Shown in pieces: positions 20,266 to 28,999 of a DNA stretch of 64,000 bases (position 1 is its first letter; each line of letters begins with the position of its first letter). Source of the DNA: Lacrimispora celerecrescens. GTDB lineage: Bacteria; Bacillota; Clostridia; Lachnospirales; Lachnospiraceae. Both the position numbers and the translations under genes were made by a program. The notes under the pieces were generated by a model. That model did no database searches and was not told the origin of the DNA. It was given only the letters and a program-made list of their open reading frames with translations. The stretch covers positions 48,493-112,492 of the forward strand of contig NZ_JPME01000011.1 of assembly GCF_000732605.1 (NCBI RefSeq), given 5' to 3'.

Positions 20266-20633
20266 GGTGTTTGCTTTCAGGCATTAGACGGACTGCAGAG
20301 TGGCAAAAATGTTTCTTCCTGGTCTTATCAGGGAAAGTCCATTCCATTTATCAAAGTAGATAATAATATCTTCTATGAAGATTATAAAAAGGCCCTCAGC
20401 GAAGGAAAGCCGTTTGGATTTGCCAATACTTATAAAAAAGCATTGAAAGAGCACTCTTGTCCTATTAAAGCATGGGGCATCCTATGCCGGTTCCCTATGT
20501 GATTCCGATTAGCTTTACCCTTGAAATGCCCATGAACGGCGGCATATTTACTTCTGGTGGAACGGTTTATGGAAATGCAAAAGGACAGTATAATTCGTTT
20601 CAGGAAACTATTAAGTTTTTTAAGAAATGGTAG
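20266..20633 (+). pseudogene. Remnant of a BAAT-C / acyl-CoA thioester hydrolase-type esterase
   Basis: The first frame (from about 20266) carries CFQALDGLQSGKNVSSWSYQ and KALSEGKPFGFANTYKKALK and stops at 20499-20501. A second frame picks up with PVPYVIPISF and continues through SGGTVYGNAKGQYNSFQETI to the stop at 20631-20633. The GGTxxxNAKAxxDSWxxxLxFL-like ending is typical of the BAAT C-terminal alpha/beta hydrolase domain. The nucleophile-bearing N-terminal part is gone and there is at least one frameshift near 20480, so it is dead. Confidence 0.6.
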
Positions 20634-20880
20634 GAACGTTGATAAATGATTCAAATCGTTGTATACTAAAAGGCAATAAATTGACGATACATTAGAATCT
20701 TTGATAAGGATGGTTTCAGCAGTGGACTATAATAAGGAATTGCATCTATTACAATTAATGCAGCAGGTTTATTACAGCTTGCTTTCTGTTTCCAGATTCT
20801 CTCTAAGGCGGAGAAATCAGCCATTATCGTGATAAAAACGAGTAGGATTATATGCTTATGGGAAGATTGAGGGCATAGGA

Positions 20881-20911
20881 ATCGCCGCAGGATTATGAAT
20901 CCTGCGGCGAT
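20881..20911. other. Strong perfect hairpin, 14-bp stem
   Basis: ATCGCCGCAGGATT (20881-20894) pairs with AATCCTGCGGCGAT (20898-20911) around a 3-base loop. It lies beyond the stop of the minus-strand gene ending at 20968, but there is no T-run on either strand, so it is not a standard terminator. It could stabilise a 3' end. The rest of 20634-20960 shows no gene. Confidence 0.6.
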
Positions 20912-20967
20912 ATTGGAAACAGAGAATGCATCTTTCCTTGAGTGTGATTCAGGGGATGCTTTTTTCG

Positions 20968-21360
20968 TTACGCCTCTGTTTTCCAGAATCCGTGAAGATT
21001 GCAGTAGGCGAAAGCGGCTTTTGGGGAATCACCGTTCTCTAGAGTAAAGCAGGCCACCGGTTCACAGTCAGGGCTTAAGCTTACTCTCATGACACTTCCT
21101 GCCGTTGTCTGTAAGCAGACCCAGGAAATGTTGTGTTCCTCGGTCATGGGATGGAACGTGCTGCCCACCTTTACGGTCACATGATTTCCTTCTGTCTCAA
21201 TGACCGGAACATGTTTTTCCGTGGCACCGTCCGAAGTATTAGGTTCCAATATTTCAAAAGGCTTCAAGCTGTCCGGAAGCGCAGCATTGGGAGTACCAGA
21301 GATGGCTTCCAGAATGACGTTATGATTTTTGTCAGTTAAAAATACAGGTTCATTTTTCAT
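20968..21360 (-). CDS. Desulfoferrodoxin/superoxide-reductase-like protein lacking the Cys4 centre
   Basis: A 130-residue protein starting at the ATG complementary to 21358-21360, placed behind GGAGG; a longer in-frame start upstream has no such site. The C-terminal part matches superoxide reductases: EKHVPVIE, FHPMTEEHNISW and the final AYCNLHGFWK, which supply the His and Cys ligands of the catalytic iron (centre II). This enzyme reduces superoxide to peroxide without making oxygen, useful to anaerobes. The N-terminus, where desulfoferrodoxins hold a rubredoxin-like Cys4 iron site, has related spacing but no cysteines, so only centre II should remain. Confidence 0.85.
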   Translation of the reverse strand: MKNEPVFLTDKNHNVILEAISGTPNAALPDSLKPFEILEPNTSDGATEKHVPVIETEGNHVTVKVGSTFHPMTEEHNISWVCLQTTAGSVMRVSLSPDCEPVACFTLENGDSPKAAFAYCNLHGFWKTEA

Positions 21361-21558
21361 GGTGTTCCTCCAGTTGTAGATGATGATAGAAAACGGCTTC
21401 ATTTCATATATCAGAATTCCCAGTTATTAGGCAAAACATTATGCCAACTTATTCCAGACAGATGCCATATTCGAAGTTCTTAAAAAAGTTAAAGAGGTTG
21501 AAGCGGGCGCATGGAATGCTTATAATGATTTTACTAAGAAGAAACAGGAGTGAGAACT

Positions 21559-22494
21559 ATGATACTAAGTGTCAGCAGGCGGACGGATATTCCACAATTT
21601 TATTCGGATTGGTTTCTTAATAGGCTGAAAGAAGGGTATCTCTATGTAAAAAATCCCATGAACAGCCATCAGATCAGCCGGATCGACCTATCTCCGGAGC
21701 AGGTTGAGCTTATAGTATTCTGGACGAAAAATCCGGAGCCTATGATGGAACGAATCCGGGAGCTTGGAAGCATCCCTTTCTATATCCAGTTTACATTGAC
21801 GGGATATGGAAATGATATTGAGCCTGGGCTGCCGGATAAAAGGCATTTGATCGATATTTTCCGGGAAACAGCAGAAAAAGTGGGGAAGGACCGTATGGTC
21901 TGGCGGTATGATCCCATATTCCTTAATGGCTGTTACAGAGAGGAATACCATTTGCGGGCCTTTGAAGAAATCGCCAGAGGTGTATGTGGTTCTGCGGAAA
22001 AAGTTGTGATCAGTTTTCTGGACAAGTATGGAAAGACGGAACGTAACATGAAGGGAATCCCGGTAGAAGAATTGGATGAAGAAGGGATGAAAAGGCTGGG
22101 CAAAGGACTGGCCTCGATTGCCGGTACTTACGGACTTAGGATTGAAGCATGTGCGGAAATAGCTGATTTAAGTTCTGCCGGGATTTCACGAGGAAGCTGC
22201 ATTGACCCTGCGATGGCGGAATACTTAATCGGCGGTCCGGTATGCCGGAGGAAGGATAAAAATCAAAGAACAGAATGTGGGTGCATGGAAAGCGTTGAGG
22301 TGGGAACTTATGACACCTGCTTGGCCGGTTGTAAGTATTGCTATGCCAATGACAGTGTGGAGGCAGTGAAGAGGAGACGCACATTATACGATGAACATAG
22401 CCCGTTGCTTTGCGGAAGGGTGGAAGAAGGAGATAGGATTTCGGAGCGGAAAGGAAGGTCTGTCCGGAAGGACCCGACTCTTCCTTTCCTGTAA
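21559..22494 (+). CDS. DUF1848 family protein
   Basis: A 311-residue protein with the family opening ILSVSRRTDIPQFY and VFWTKNPEPM, and a C-terminal cysteine cluster CLAGCKYCYAND, resembling a radical-SAM-type Cys triad placed at the end rather than the start. Several further cysteines precede it (about residues 227-245). ATG 21559 is preferred over GTG 21550 because CAGGAG ends 8 bases before it. The function of the family is unknown; an iron-sulfur cluster is a reasonable inference. It appears monocistronic. Confidence 0.85.
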   Translation: MILSVSRRTDIPQFYSDWFLNRLKEGYLYVKNPMNSHQISRIDLSPEQVELIVFWTKNPEPMMERIRELGSIPFYIQFTLTGYGNDIEPGLPDKRHLIDIFRETAEKVGKDRMVWRYDPIFLNGCYREEYHLRAFEEIARGVCGSAEKVVISFLDKYGKTERNMKGIPVEELDEEGMKRLGKGLASIAGTYGLRIEACAEIADLSSAGISRGSCIDPAMAEYLIGGPVCRRKDKNQRTECGCMESVEVGTYDTCLAGCKYCYANDSVEAVKRRRTLYDEHSPLLCGRVEEGDRISERKGRSVRKDPTLPFL

Positions 22495-22556
22495 GATCAT
22501 TTTCATCATTAAAACTACAGTTTTCAAAGGATTTCTACTATATGGAGGTTTCCCAA

Positions 22557-23438
22557 ATGTATGAGTTAAATCAGGTTGGCACAAATAGTTATTATGTTCA
22601 AAGCCCGGCAAAGATTGGCATTGTTAAGCTTAACGATACGGAAGTATGCCTTATTGACAGCGGAAGTGACAAGGATGCCGGGCGGAAAGTCAGGCAGATA
22701 CTGGATGCCAATGGCTGGCGGCTGACGGCAATTTATAATACCCATTCAAATGCCGATCATATTGGAGGCAATAAGTATTTACAGAATCAAACCGGATGCA
22801 AAGTTTATGCTCCTGGTATTGAATGCGACTTTACGAACCATACCATCCTTGAGCCTTCTTTCCTGTATGGCGGGTTCCCGCCAAAGGACTTAAAGCACAA
22901 ATTCCTGATGGCCCAGGAAAGCAGTGCAGAACACCTTACAGAGGGGGGTCTTCCGAATGGTATGAGTGTGATTCCTCTTCCCGGTCATTTTTTTGATATG
23001 GTGGGTTTTAGAGATATGGATGACGTCGTTTATTTGGCAGACTGCCTGTCGAGCAAAGAAACACTGGAAAAATACCAGATCGGGTTTATTTATGATGTAT
23101 CCGCATACCTTGACACCTTGGAAATGGTAAAGACCATGAAAGCAAAGGTTTTCATCCCTGCTCACGCAGAAGCAACCGATGATATCGCCCCGCTCGCTCA
23201 GATTAACATTAACAAGGTACATGAAATAGCAGATAAGATACTTGAAATTTGTAAAGAGCCGATTATCTTTGAAAAGGTTTTACAGCAGCTTTTCAATGAC
23301 TATGGTCTGGTAATGAATTTTGAGCAATATGTACTCGTTGGTAGCACGATCCGCTCTTATCTTTCCTGGCTAAAGGATACCGGGCGAATGGAGGTGATTT
23401 TCGAAAATGGACAGCTGCTCTGGAAAACAATAGAATAA
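22557..23438 (+). CDS. Metallo-beta-lactamase-fold hydrolase
   Basis: A 293-residue MBL-fold protein from the ATG behind GGAGG. The metal motif reads THSNADHIGG (His63, Asn65, Asp67, His68), so the second His of the usual HxHxDH is Asn. Further ligands are likely in PLPGHFFDM, LADCLS and PAHAEA. The C-terminal about 70 residues look like a winged-helix add-on found in some MBL hydrolases. It precedes an isochorismatase-type gene by 12 bases, so they are probably co-transcribed. The substrate is unknown. Confidence 0.85.
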   Translation: MYELNQVGTNSYYVQSPAKIGIVKLNDTEVCLIDSGSDKDAGRKVRQILDANGWRLTAIYNTHSNADHIGGNKYLQNQTGCKVYAPGIECDFTNHTILEPSFLYGGFPPKDLKHKFLMAQESSAEHLTEGGLPNGMSVIPLPGHFFDMVGFRDMDDVVYLADCLSSKETLEKYQIGFIYDVSAYLDTLEMVKTMKAKVFIPAHAEATDDIAPLAQININKVHEIADKILEICKEPIIFEKVLQQLFNDYGLVMNFEQYVLVGSTIRSYLSWLKDTGRMEVIFENGQLLWKTIE

Positions 23439-23450
23439 GGGGGTATTTAA

Positions 23451-23963
23451 ATGGTACTGTTGGTAGTAGATACACAGGATATGATTGTTACAAATGAACT
23501 GTTTCAATATGAAACATTTGTAAATAACATAAAGCAATTAATCCATTTAGCAAGAACCAAGGGCATAGAGATTATTTATGTTCGTCACGATGATGGTTTT
23601 GAGCTGACTAAGGGCGTAAAAGGATTTGAAATATTTGAACAATTTGCTCCAATGAATGAGGAAAAGATATTTGATAAACATGTTAATAGTGCATTTAGGG
23701 ATACTGGTTTATTAGAATACCTGCGCTCTAAAAACGAAGATACCATTATGATTACAGGTCTGCAGACCGATTACTGCATAGATGCAACAATAAAGTGCGG
23801 TTTTGAACATGGATTTGAAATTGTTGTTCCGGCTTATTGCAATACAACTGTTGATAATGAGTATATGACCGCGGAACAGTCCTACAAATATTATAATGAG
23901 AAAATGTGGAATTCCAGATATTCAAGGTGTGTAAGTTTTGACCAGGCATGTGATATGTTTTAA
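23451..23963 (+). CDS. Cysteine hydrolase, isochorismatase family
   Basis: A 170-residue protein with the Asp-Lys-Cys triad of the family: Asp7 (LLVVDTQD), Lys76 (FDKHVNSAF) and Cys109 (GLQTDYCIDA). Members hydrolyse nicotinamide, N-carbamoyl compounds, ureides or isochorismate. The size is normal. It follows the MBL-fold gene closely in the same direction, suggesting a shared two-step use that cannot be named. Confidence 0.9.
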   Translation: MVLLVVDTQDMIVTNELFQYETFVNNIKQLIHLARTKGIEIIYVRHDDGFELTKGVKGFEIFEQFAPMNEEKIFDKHVNSAFRDTGLLEYLRSKNEDTIMITGLQTDYCIDATIKCGFEHGFEIVVPAYCNTTVDNEYMTAEQSYKYYNEKMWNSRYSRCVSFDQACDMF

Positions 23964-24063
23964 AGATTTTACTGAGAATTTTGTTTTTTTGACATAATTT
24001 AGAAAACTTGTCTTGACAAGATGGGAGAAATCTTGTAAAATTATTCGTGTTGCAGGTGGTTAT

Positions 24064-24136
<73 letters not shown>

Positions 24137-24179
24137 TTGTGCTTTTCAAAGCACTTTTGAAAAACTTCAGAAATTCCGT

Positions 24180-24250
24180 GCGGGTGTAGTTCAATGGTAG
24201 AACACCAGCCTTCCAAGCTGGATACGTGGGTTCGATTCCCATCACCCGCT
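24180..24250 (+). tRNA. tRNA-Gly (TCC)
   Basis: A 71-base cloverleaf: acceptor GCGGGTG with CACCCGC, anticodon stem CCAGC/GCTGG around loop CTTCCAA (anticodon TCC), T-loop GGTTCGATTCC, discriminator T, no CCA. It is 43 bases after tRNA-Phe and probably transcribed with it. Confidence 0.97.
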
Positions 24251-24252
24251 TT

Positions 24253-24305
24253 ATAATAAGAAGCTCATTTTTGATTGATGTCAAAAATGGGCTTCTTATT
24301 ATTTA
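24253..24305 (+). terminator. Terminator of the tRNA pair
   Basis: A long stem, AATAAGAAGCTCATTTTTGA pairing with TCAAAAATGGGCTTCTTATT with one wobble, directly follows tRNA-Gly and ends in an AT-rich tail. Confidence 0.8.
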
Positions 24306-24700
24306 TTGATTGTTTCTTAATCGCTATTTTCCCTCCGTAATAAAATAACATAAATATTTAAAAATTTCAGTAAACTTAAATAATTACAAAAATACCCCAA
24401 TTTTACATTCACCCCGTTTCTTTCCCCCTCTTTATTTAGGACATTAAAAGGCCAATTTAAAACGGGTTGATCATGATTATAAAACAAATCTTGTACAATA
24501 TGATAAATATACATTTCTCCCAATGTATCGTAAGCCTTCTGAATCTGTTGCGGGCTGGTAAAGAGTTATGAACTCTCTCCCGCGTATGAAAGTGCAGAAT
24601 CGGCAGAGGCTTTGTTATAATACCAGTTCCTATGTCTATTGCATATTTAGGAACCTGTTGGTAAATATTTTTTTGCAGTACATTTTAAGGAGGAGTTTTT
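24306..24700. other. 395-base stretch without a confirmed gene
   Basis: AT-rich. The minus strand has a 68-codon open frame (24317-24523) whose upstream part stays open further (FTSPQQIQKAYDTLGEMYIY) but has no clear start, so it may be a remnant. An imperfect hairpin lies at about 24630-24662 (CAGTTCCTA with TAGGAACCTG). The end of the stretch holds the AAGGAGGAG site of the next gene. Confidence 0.4.
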
Positions 24701-25225
24701 ATGCGTCATGAAAGCAAACCGTCTCAGTTTACCTGGGAATGCCTTGGAAACATTGATGAGGGAAGAAAGAATTTGGGCTCTGATGTACCGGTGCTTATTT
24801 ACCGTCTGCTGCAATATACCTTAAAGGATATCCTGGCCCGTGAATACGATGAGGAGACTGCCAGCCTCCTGTATAGGGCTGCCGGGCACCTGGCAGGCAA
24901 GGAGCTGGCTAAAAATGTACTGGATCTTTCAGGTGATTTTGATTTCTTCATAGCTAACTTAACGAATAAGCTGATGGAGCTTAAAATTGGTATCCTGCGT
25001 ATGGAAAGAGTGGATATGGATTCCCTGTCATTTACTCTGACCGTTTCAGAGGATCTGGATTGTTCCGGCCTTCCCATTTCCGGAAAGACGGTATGTGATT
25101 ATGATGAAGGTTTTATTGCGGGGATTCTGGAAGTCTATAGCGGATGCCAGTTCCGCGTTAAAGAGATAGATTGCTGGTCTACCGGGGATCGAACCTGCCG
25201 GTTTGCGGCTGAGAGCCTGGAATAA
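24701..25225 (+). CDS. V4R-domain (4-vinyl reductase-like) protein
   Basis: A 174-residue small-molecule-binding protein of the V4R family. The C-terminus has the recognisable GFIAGILEVYSG and IDCWSTGDRTCRF, with cysteines that bind metal or ligand in relatives. It stands 45 bases before a diguanylate cyclase with a PAS domain, and its role is probably a sensor or adaptor for that enzyme. V4R domains are often found next to or fused with signalling domains. The ligand is unknown. Confidence 0.85.
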   Translation: MRHESKPSQFTWECLGNIDEGRKNLGSDVPVLIYRLLQYTLKDILAREYDEETASLLYRAAGHLAGKELAKNVLDLSGDFDFFIANLTNKLMELKIGILRMERVDMDSLSFTLTVSEDLDCSGLPISGKTVCDYDEGFIAGILEVYSGCQFRVKEIDCWSTGDRTCRFAAESLE

Positions 25226-25270
25226 TGGGGGGCGGGAGTTAAGGTATGAGTAGTAATAAGGAGGCAGGGG

Positions 25271-26518
25271 ATGAACCAGGAAGATCATAAGATGCTTATG
25301 ACAATACAGAATTTATTCGATAATCTGCTGTCCGGCAGACAATGCGATACTGTGGAAGCCGATGACTCTGCGCAGGAATGGCGGAAACTAATTGGTCAGA
25401 TCAATCAATTGATTCAGAATATATATGAAATGAACCATTTGGCGCTTGACTTATCGGAAGGCAGGCTGAATGGACCGCTTCCTACCCAATACAATTATCT
25501 GTCCGGCCCTCTTAAGCAGCTGCACTCACGGCTTTCCGTTTTGACCCAGAGCGGGAAATTGCTTCAAGAAGGATATGTAGTCAGCAAGCTTGAATATCCT
25601 GGAGAACTGTATGATATGTTCAACGGATTGATTGACCGGGTTGTGGACGCATCTATAAGGGATAATGGAGAGGCGGACTGGAAGGCCCCGGCGCCTGTCA
25701 GCAGCTGGCGTTATCATCAAATTCTCCAGGCACTGGATCTTCTCCATGTTTTTGTGTTAGAGGTGGACTTTAGCGGACATTTGGTATATGCCAATCGCCT
25801 TGCCAAACAGATGTTAGGGGATATTGAATACCTGACTTTTCAGCATGTGCATGGAAATGCTTTGCTGACGCTGATTGCAGAGCTTGGGGACCAGGATTGT
25901 TTTCCGGTTTTTCGTGAAGTTTATGATGATAGTAATAACACCTGGTATCGGGTTATGTCAAACAGGTGCCTGTTGCCCAATGGCCAGGTGCTGTACCTGT
26001 ATGTGATCGAGGATGTCAGCGATTGGAAAACCAAAGAACATCGTTTGCAGCTGACTGCAGCGACGGATACCATGACGGGCGCTTATAACCGGGAAGCAGG
26101 GCTGAAGGAACTGGAAAAGACCTTGTTATACAGTGATGTTACAAGCTGCCTGGCCTTTATTGATATTGACCGCTTAAAGGTTATTAATGATACATATGGT
26201 CATGATGAGGGTGATTACACCATTAAGAGCATTGCGCAGGTGATCTTGTACTCCATTCGCAGTTCGGATGTAGTCTGCCGATATGGCGGCGATGAATTTT
26301 TTATTATCTTTAAAAACTGTATGGAAAATACGGCTGAAAAAATTATTACACGAATGTACGGTGAACTAAAAAAGCTGGAGAGCACAGCTTCAAAGCCTTA
26401 TGAGATATCATTCAGCCACGGCATATTGTCTTTTAACTCCGAATCTGGATATACTACGTCAATTTTACTCCAGGAAGCGGACCGGAGAATGTATGCATGC
26501 AAAAAAAGAAAAAGGTAA
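25271..26518 (+). CDS. Diguanylate cyclase with PAS domain
   Basis: A 415-residue protein. The first 130 residues are helical, a PAS-like domain follows (about 150-255), and a GGDEF domain fills the C-terminus. The active-site loop is intact, GGDEF at 339-343. The RxxD inhibitory site (Arg330-Asp333) sits exactly five residues before it, so product feedback inhibition is expected. It makes cyclic di-GMP from two GTP. There is no membrane segment, so the signal is cytoplasmic and probably comes through the PAS domain or the V4R protein upstream. AGGAGG is placed correctly before the ATG. Confidence 0.92.
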   Translation: MNQEDHKMLMTIQNLFDNLLSGRQCDTVEADDSAQEWRKLIGQINQLIQNIYEMNHLALDLSEGRLNGPLPTQYNYLSGPLKQLHSRLSVLTQSGKLLQEGYVVSKLEYPGELYDMFNGLIDRVVDASIRDNGEADWKAPAPVSSWRYHQILQALDLLHVFVLEVDFSGHLVYANRLAKQMLGDIEYLTFQHVHGNALLTLIAELGDQDCFPVFREVYDDSNNTWYRVMSNRCLLPNGQVLYLYVIEDVSDWKTKEHRLQLTAATDTMTGAYNREAGLKELEKTLLYSDVTSCLAFIDIDRLKVINDTYGHDEGDYTIKSIAQVILYSIRSSDVVCRYGGDEFFIIFKNCMENTAEKIITRMYGELKKLESTASKPYEISFSHGILSFNSESGYTTSILLQEADRRMYACKKRKR

Positions 26519-26586
26519 GAGAAGATTTAAAAACTGGTATTGTAAATCGGGGCAAGGCAGCATAAACGGCTTGCCCCGATTTATTT

Positions 26587-27948
26587 TCAGTCAGTCTGTT
26601 TTTCGCTTGACCTGGGAATATGGACCCTGACCAGAAATGTCTTGCTTTCAAAATTCTCTTCATATATTACAAATCCGCCCAAACTCTCTGCAATTTGTTC
26701 TACGATTCTTAATCCTAGTCCGTGACTTTGCTTATCTGGCTTTGTCGTAAGGAACTTTCCGTTGTGATTGAGTGATTTACCGTCATAGGAATTGACCACT
26801 TGAAGTGTGACCCAATGCAGCTCATTAGCACTGACAATGTCTATAAACCGATCTGAAACAGGAACCTTTTGGCATGCTTCCACTGCATTGTTGGAGTAAT
26901 TTGAGAAAATACGAATCGCATCAATTGTCGACAACCCCGTGTTACGGGGGATGAACACGTTTGATGAAAGGCGGATTTCATTTTTTTCGCAGATATTAGT
27001 AAGATCCTGAAGCATAGCGTCAAGAACAACGCTGTCGGAATATTTTTTATGGACAACTACCTTCTTCTGCATCTCCTCAAACATGTCATCGATAAGCTGA
27101 AGGGCTTTTTCATTTTCATTCGCCCGGATCAATGGTTTTAATAATCCCATCATAGACCGGTAGTCGTGTTTGAATTCCCGGAAGCTTTCCGTATATTTCT
27201 GATATGAATTGTAATGCCGCACCTGCCGTTCATACTGCTCTTCCAGCATTTCCATTCTCCATTGGTATTCCTGCAGCTCCGTGCTCTTAATAGATTGGTA
27301 AATCGCGTAGATGAGCATGCCAATGGTAAGAACATAAGCTCCTAAGCCTACTTTTACATACCACATGCCATAAGGAGATAAGATGTTATCGGATAACAAT
27401 ATATCGAAAGGAAATAAATCACGACCGGAATTAATGACAACCAAATTAGCTGCGGCCGTAATTTCATATGTAACGACATATTTAAGCTGACTGCGGTTAT
27501 GCAAAAAGAGCCTGAGCTTGTCATCGGGGAGGATGGTCTTATATAAGATTGTTAAGAATAAAAGAACGAATGGAAGGACCAAAACTGTGCTTGCATAGTA
27601 AGCCTCAATGTTAGAAAGATCATGGTTGCAGAAGATAAATGCACTGATTACAGCAAATATGCCGCGGAAGCAGTAAGCGAATAATACCGAGCAGCTTCCT
27701 CCGTAGGCTGCCTGCAGCCAGTCCATTCCAGTGGAATATCGAAGCCCGATGGTCATGGCGATCATAATTACCGGAAGTCTTAACCACCGTACATCTGTCG
27801 GGTTTAGGAAGATATACGACGTGGCAATGATTGCCAGAATAAGCAAAACTTGAATAGGCCTTCTCCTTTGAGCAGGAAAAAGCTTGCGGTAGTAAAGCAA
27901 AAAGGCATAATAATACAGGAGAACTACTGGGATAACAAGATAGATCAT
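26587..27948 (-). CDS. Agr/Com-type sensor histidine kinase (GHKL ATPase)
   Basis: A 453-residue kinase with about six membrane segments in residues 1-220, a coiled-coil region, His261 in FKHDYRSMM as the likely phospho-acceptor, an N-box like segment IRIFSNYSNNAVEAC, and the G-box HGLGLRIVEQIAE. This is the AgrC/ComD-like class, which usually binds a secreted peptide. Its regulator lies 14 bases upstream on the same strand. No AgrB- or AgrD-like gene is nearby, so the signal is unknown. Confidence 0.9.
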   Translation of the reverse strand: MIYLVIPVVLLYYYAFLLYYRKLFPAQRRRPIQVLLILAIIATSYIFLNPTDVRWLRLPVIMIAMTIGLRYSTGMDWLQAAYGGSCSVLFAYCFRGIFAVISAFIFCNHDLSNIEAYYASTVLVLPFVLLFLTILYKTILPDDKLRLFLHNRSQLKYVVTYEITAAANLVVINSGRDLFPFDILLSDNILSPYGMWYVKVGLGAYVLTIGMLIYAIYQSIKSTELQEYQWRMEMLEEQYERQVRHYNSYQKYTESFREFKHDYRSMMGLLKPLIRANENEKALQLIDDMFEEMQKKVVVHKKYSDSVVLDAMLQDLTNICEKNEIRLSSNVFIPRNTGLSTIDAIRIFSNYSNNAVEACQKVPVSDRFIDIVSANELHWVTLQVVNSYDGKSLNHNGKFLTTKPDKQSHGLGLRIVEQIAESLGGFVIYEENFESKTFLVRVHIPRSSEKQTD

Positions 27949-27962
27949 AGCTACTCCTTCTT

Positions 27963-28712
27963 CTAAGATAAAATTTTGGAATTGTAAATGTGAAAACGCG
28001 AAATATAATCAGAAAATGCCCTTTTTAGGGATTGAACGTAAGTAACTCCTACAGGAACTGTCTCTCCTGTTTTTAACTGAACGGTTTGCTGCCTAAAGAT
28101 CGCAATGTAGGACAGATGAATCAGGTAAGAACGGTGTGACCGCACAAAGTTTTTCCCGGAAAGCTTATTTTCTATGCGCTCCATGCTGCCATAGAATTTC
28201 GCTGTTTTTCCATCGCTGTAATGTACCGTTACAATTCTTTGCCAAATTTCAAAATAAGAGATTTGATGGATTGGAATTGCACTTGTCTTGCCGTCAAATT
28301 CGAAGGTAAATAATTCCTCCTCTTTTTTCGAGGCAAGTTCTGCTGCCTTCAGAAAGACCTCTTCAAATTTCTCTGTACTTGTATTATCTTTTAACAGATA
28401 TTGGAGAGCATTTACATCAAATGCCTCATAAACATAATCTTCATAACTGGTCAAAAAGACGATCTGTGCTTTACAGTCGTAATCCCTTAGCTTACGGGCC
28501 GTCTCCATCCCGTCTGTTTTGCCCATCATGACATCTAAAAATATAATATCTGTTTGTTCAGGAGCTTCGGAATAATGAAAGAGCAAGGATTCTCCGCTAA
28601 GATAACTGGAAAGCTGGATGTTTATCTGATGCTTCTTCGCAATTTGGAAAATTAACTCCGCGTATTGATTGATCGCACACTGGTTGTCATCGCATAATGC
28701 TATTTTCAGCAT
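27963..28712 (-). CDS. LytTR-family response regulator (AgrA/VirR type)
   Basis: A 249-residue regulator: receiver domain with Asp8/Asp9 and phospho-acceptor Asp60 (FLDVMMG), followed from about residue 140 by a LytTR DNA-binding domain with the typical FVRSHRSYLIHLSYI. It is transcribed first in the pair with the kinase at 26587. Confidence 0.92.
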   Translation of the reverse strand: MLKIALCDDNQCAINQYAELIFQIAKKHQINIQLSSYLSGESLLFHYSEAPEQTDIIFLDVMMGKTDGMETARKLRDYDCKAQIVFLTSYEDYVYEAFDVNALQYLLKDNTSTEKFEEVFLKAAELASKKEEELFTFEFDGKTSAIPIHQISYFEIWQRIVTVHYSDGKTAKFYGSMERIENKLSGKNFVRSHRSYLIHLSYIAIFRQQTVQLKTGETVPVGVTYVQSLKRAFSDYISRFHIYNSKILS

Positions 28713-28999
28713 ATTTTGTTAAACTCCCTTCTTCATATAAAACTAGTTTATAAATTTTCCTTTCATGTTTGGAAGAGGCCAGTCTGTATTTACCGCCATA
28801 TTTACTAAAGGGGCTTATCTTTCGTTTGGACCTTACGGTTATATGATAATATTAAGGATTGGATACGTCAAGTAATTCATCCTTTACATCGGCGTGTAAC
28901 CCAAATTATAGCTTTGGTGGTGAATTTTATACTTTTCTGTTATAATACTACTTGGATATTCCTTTGCCTTTATGGATTCTTTTACAGGAGGGTTGATCT

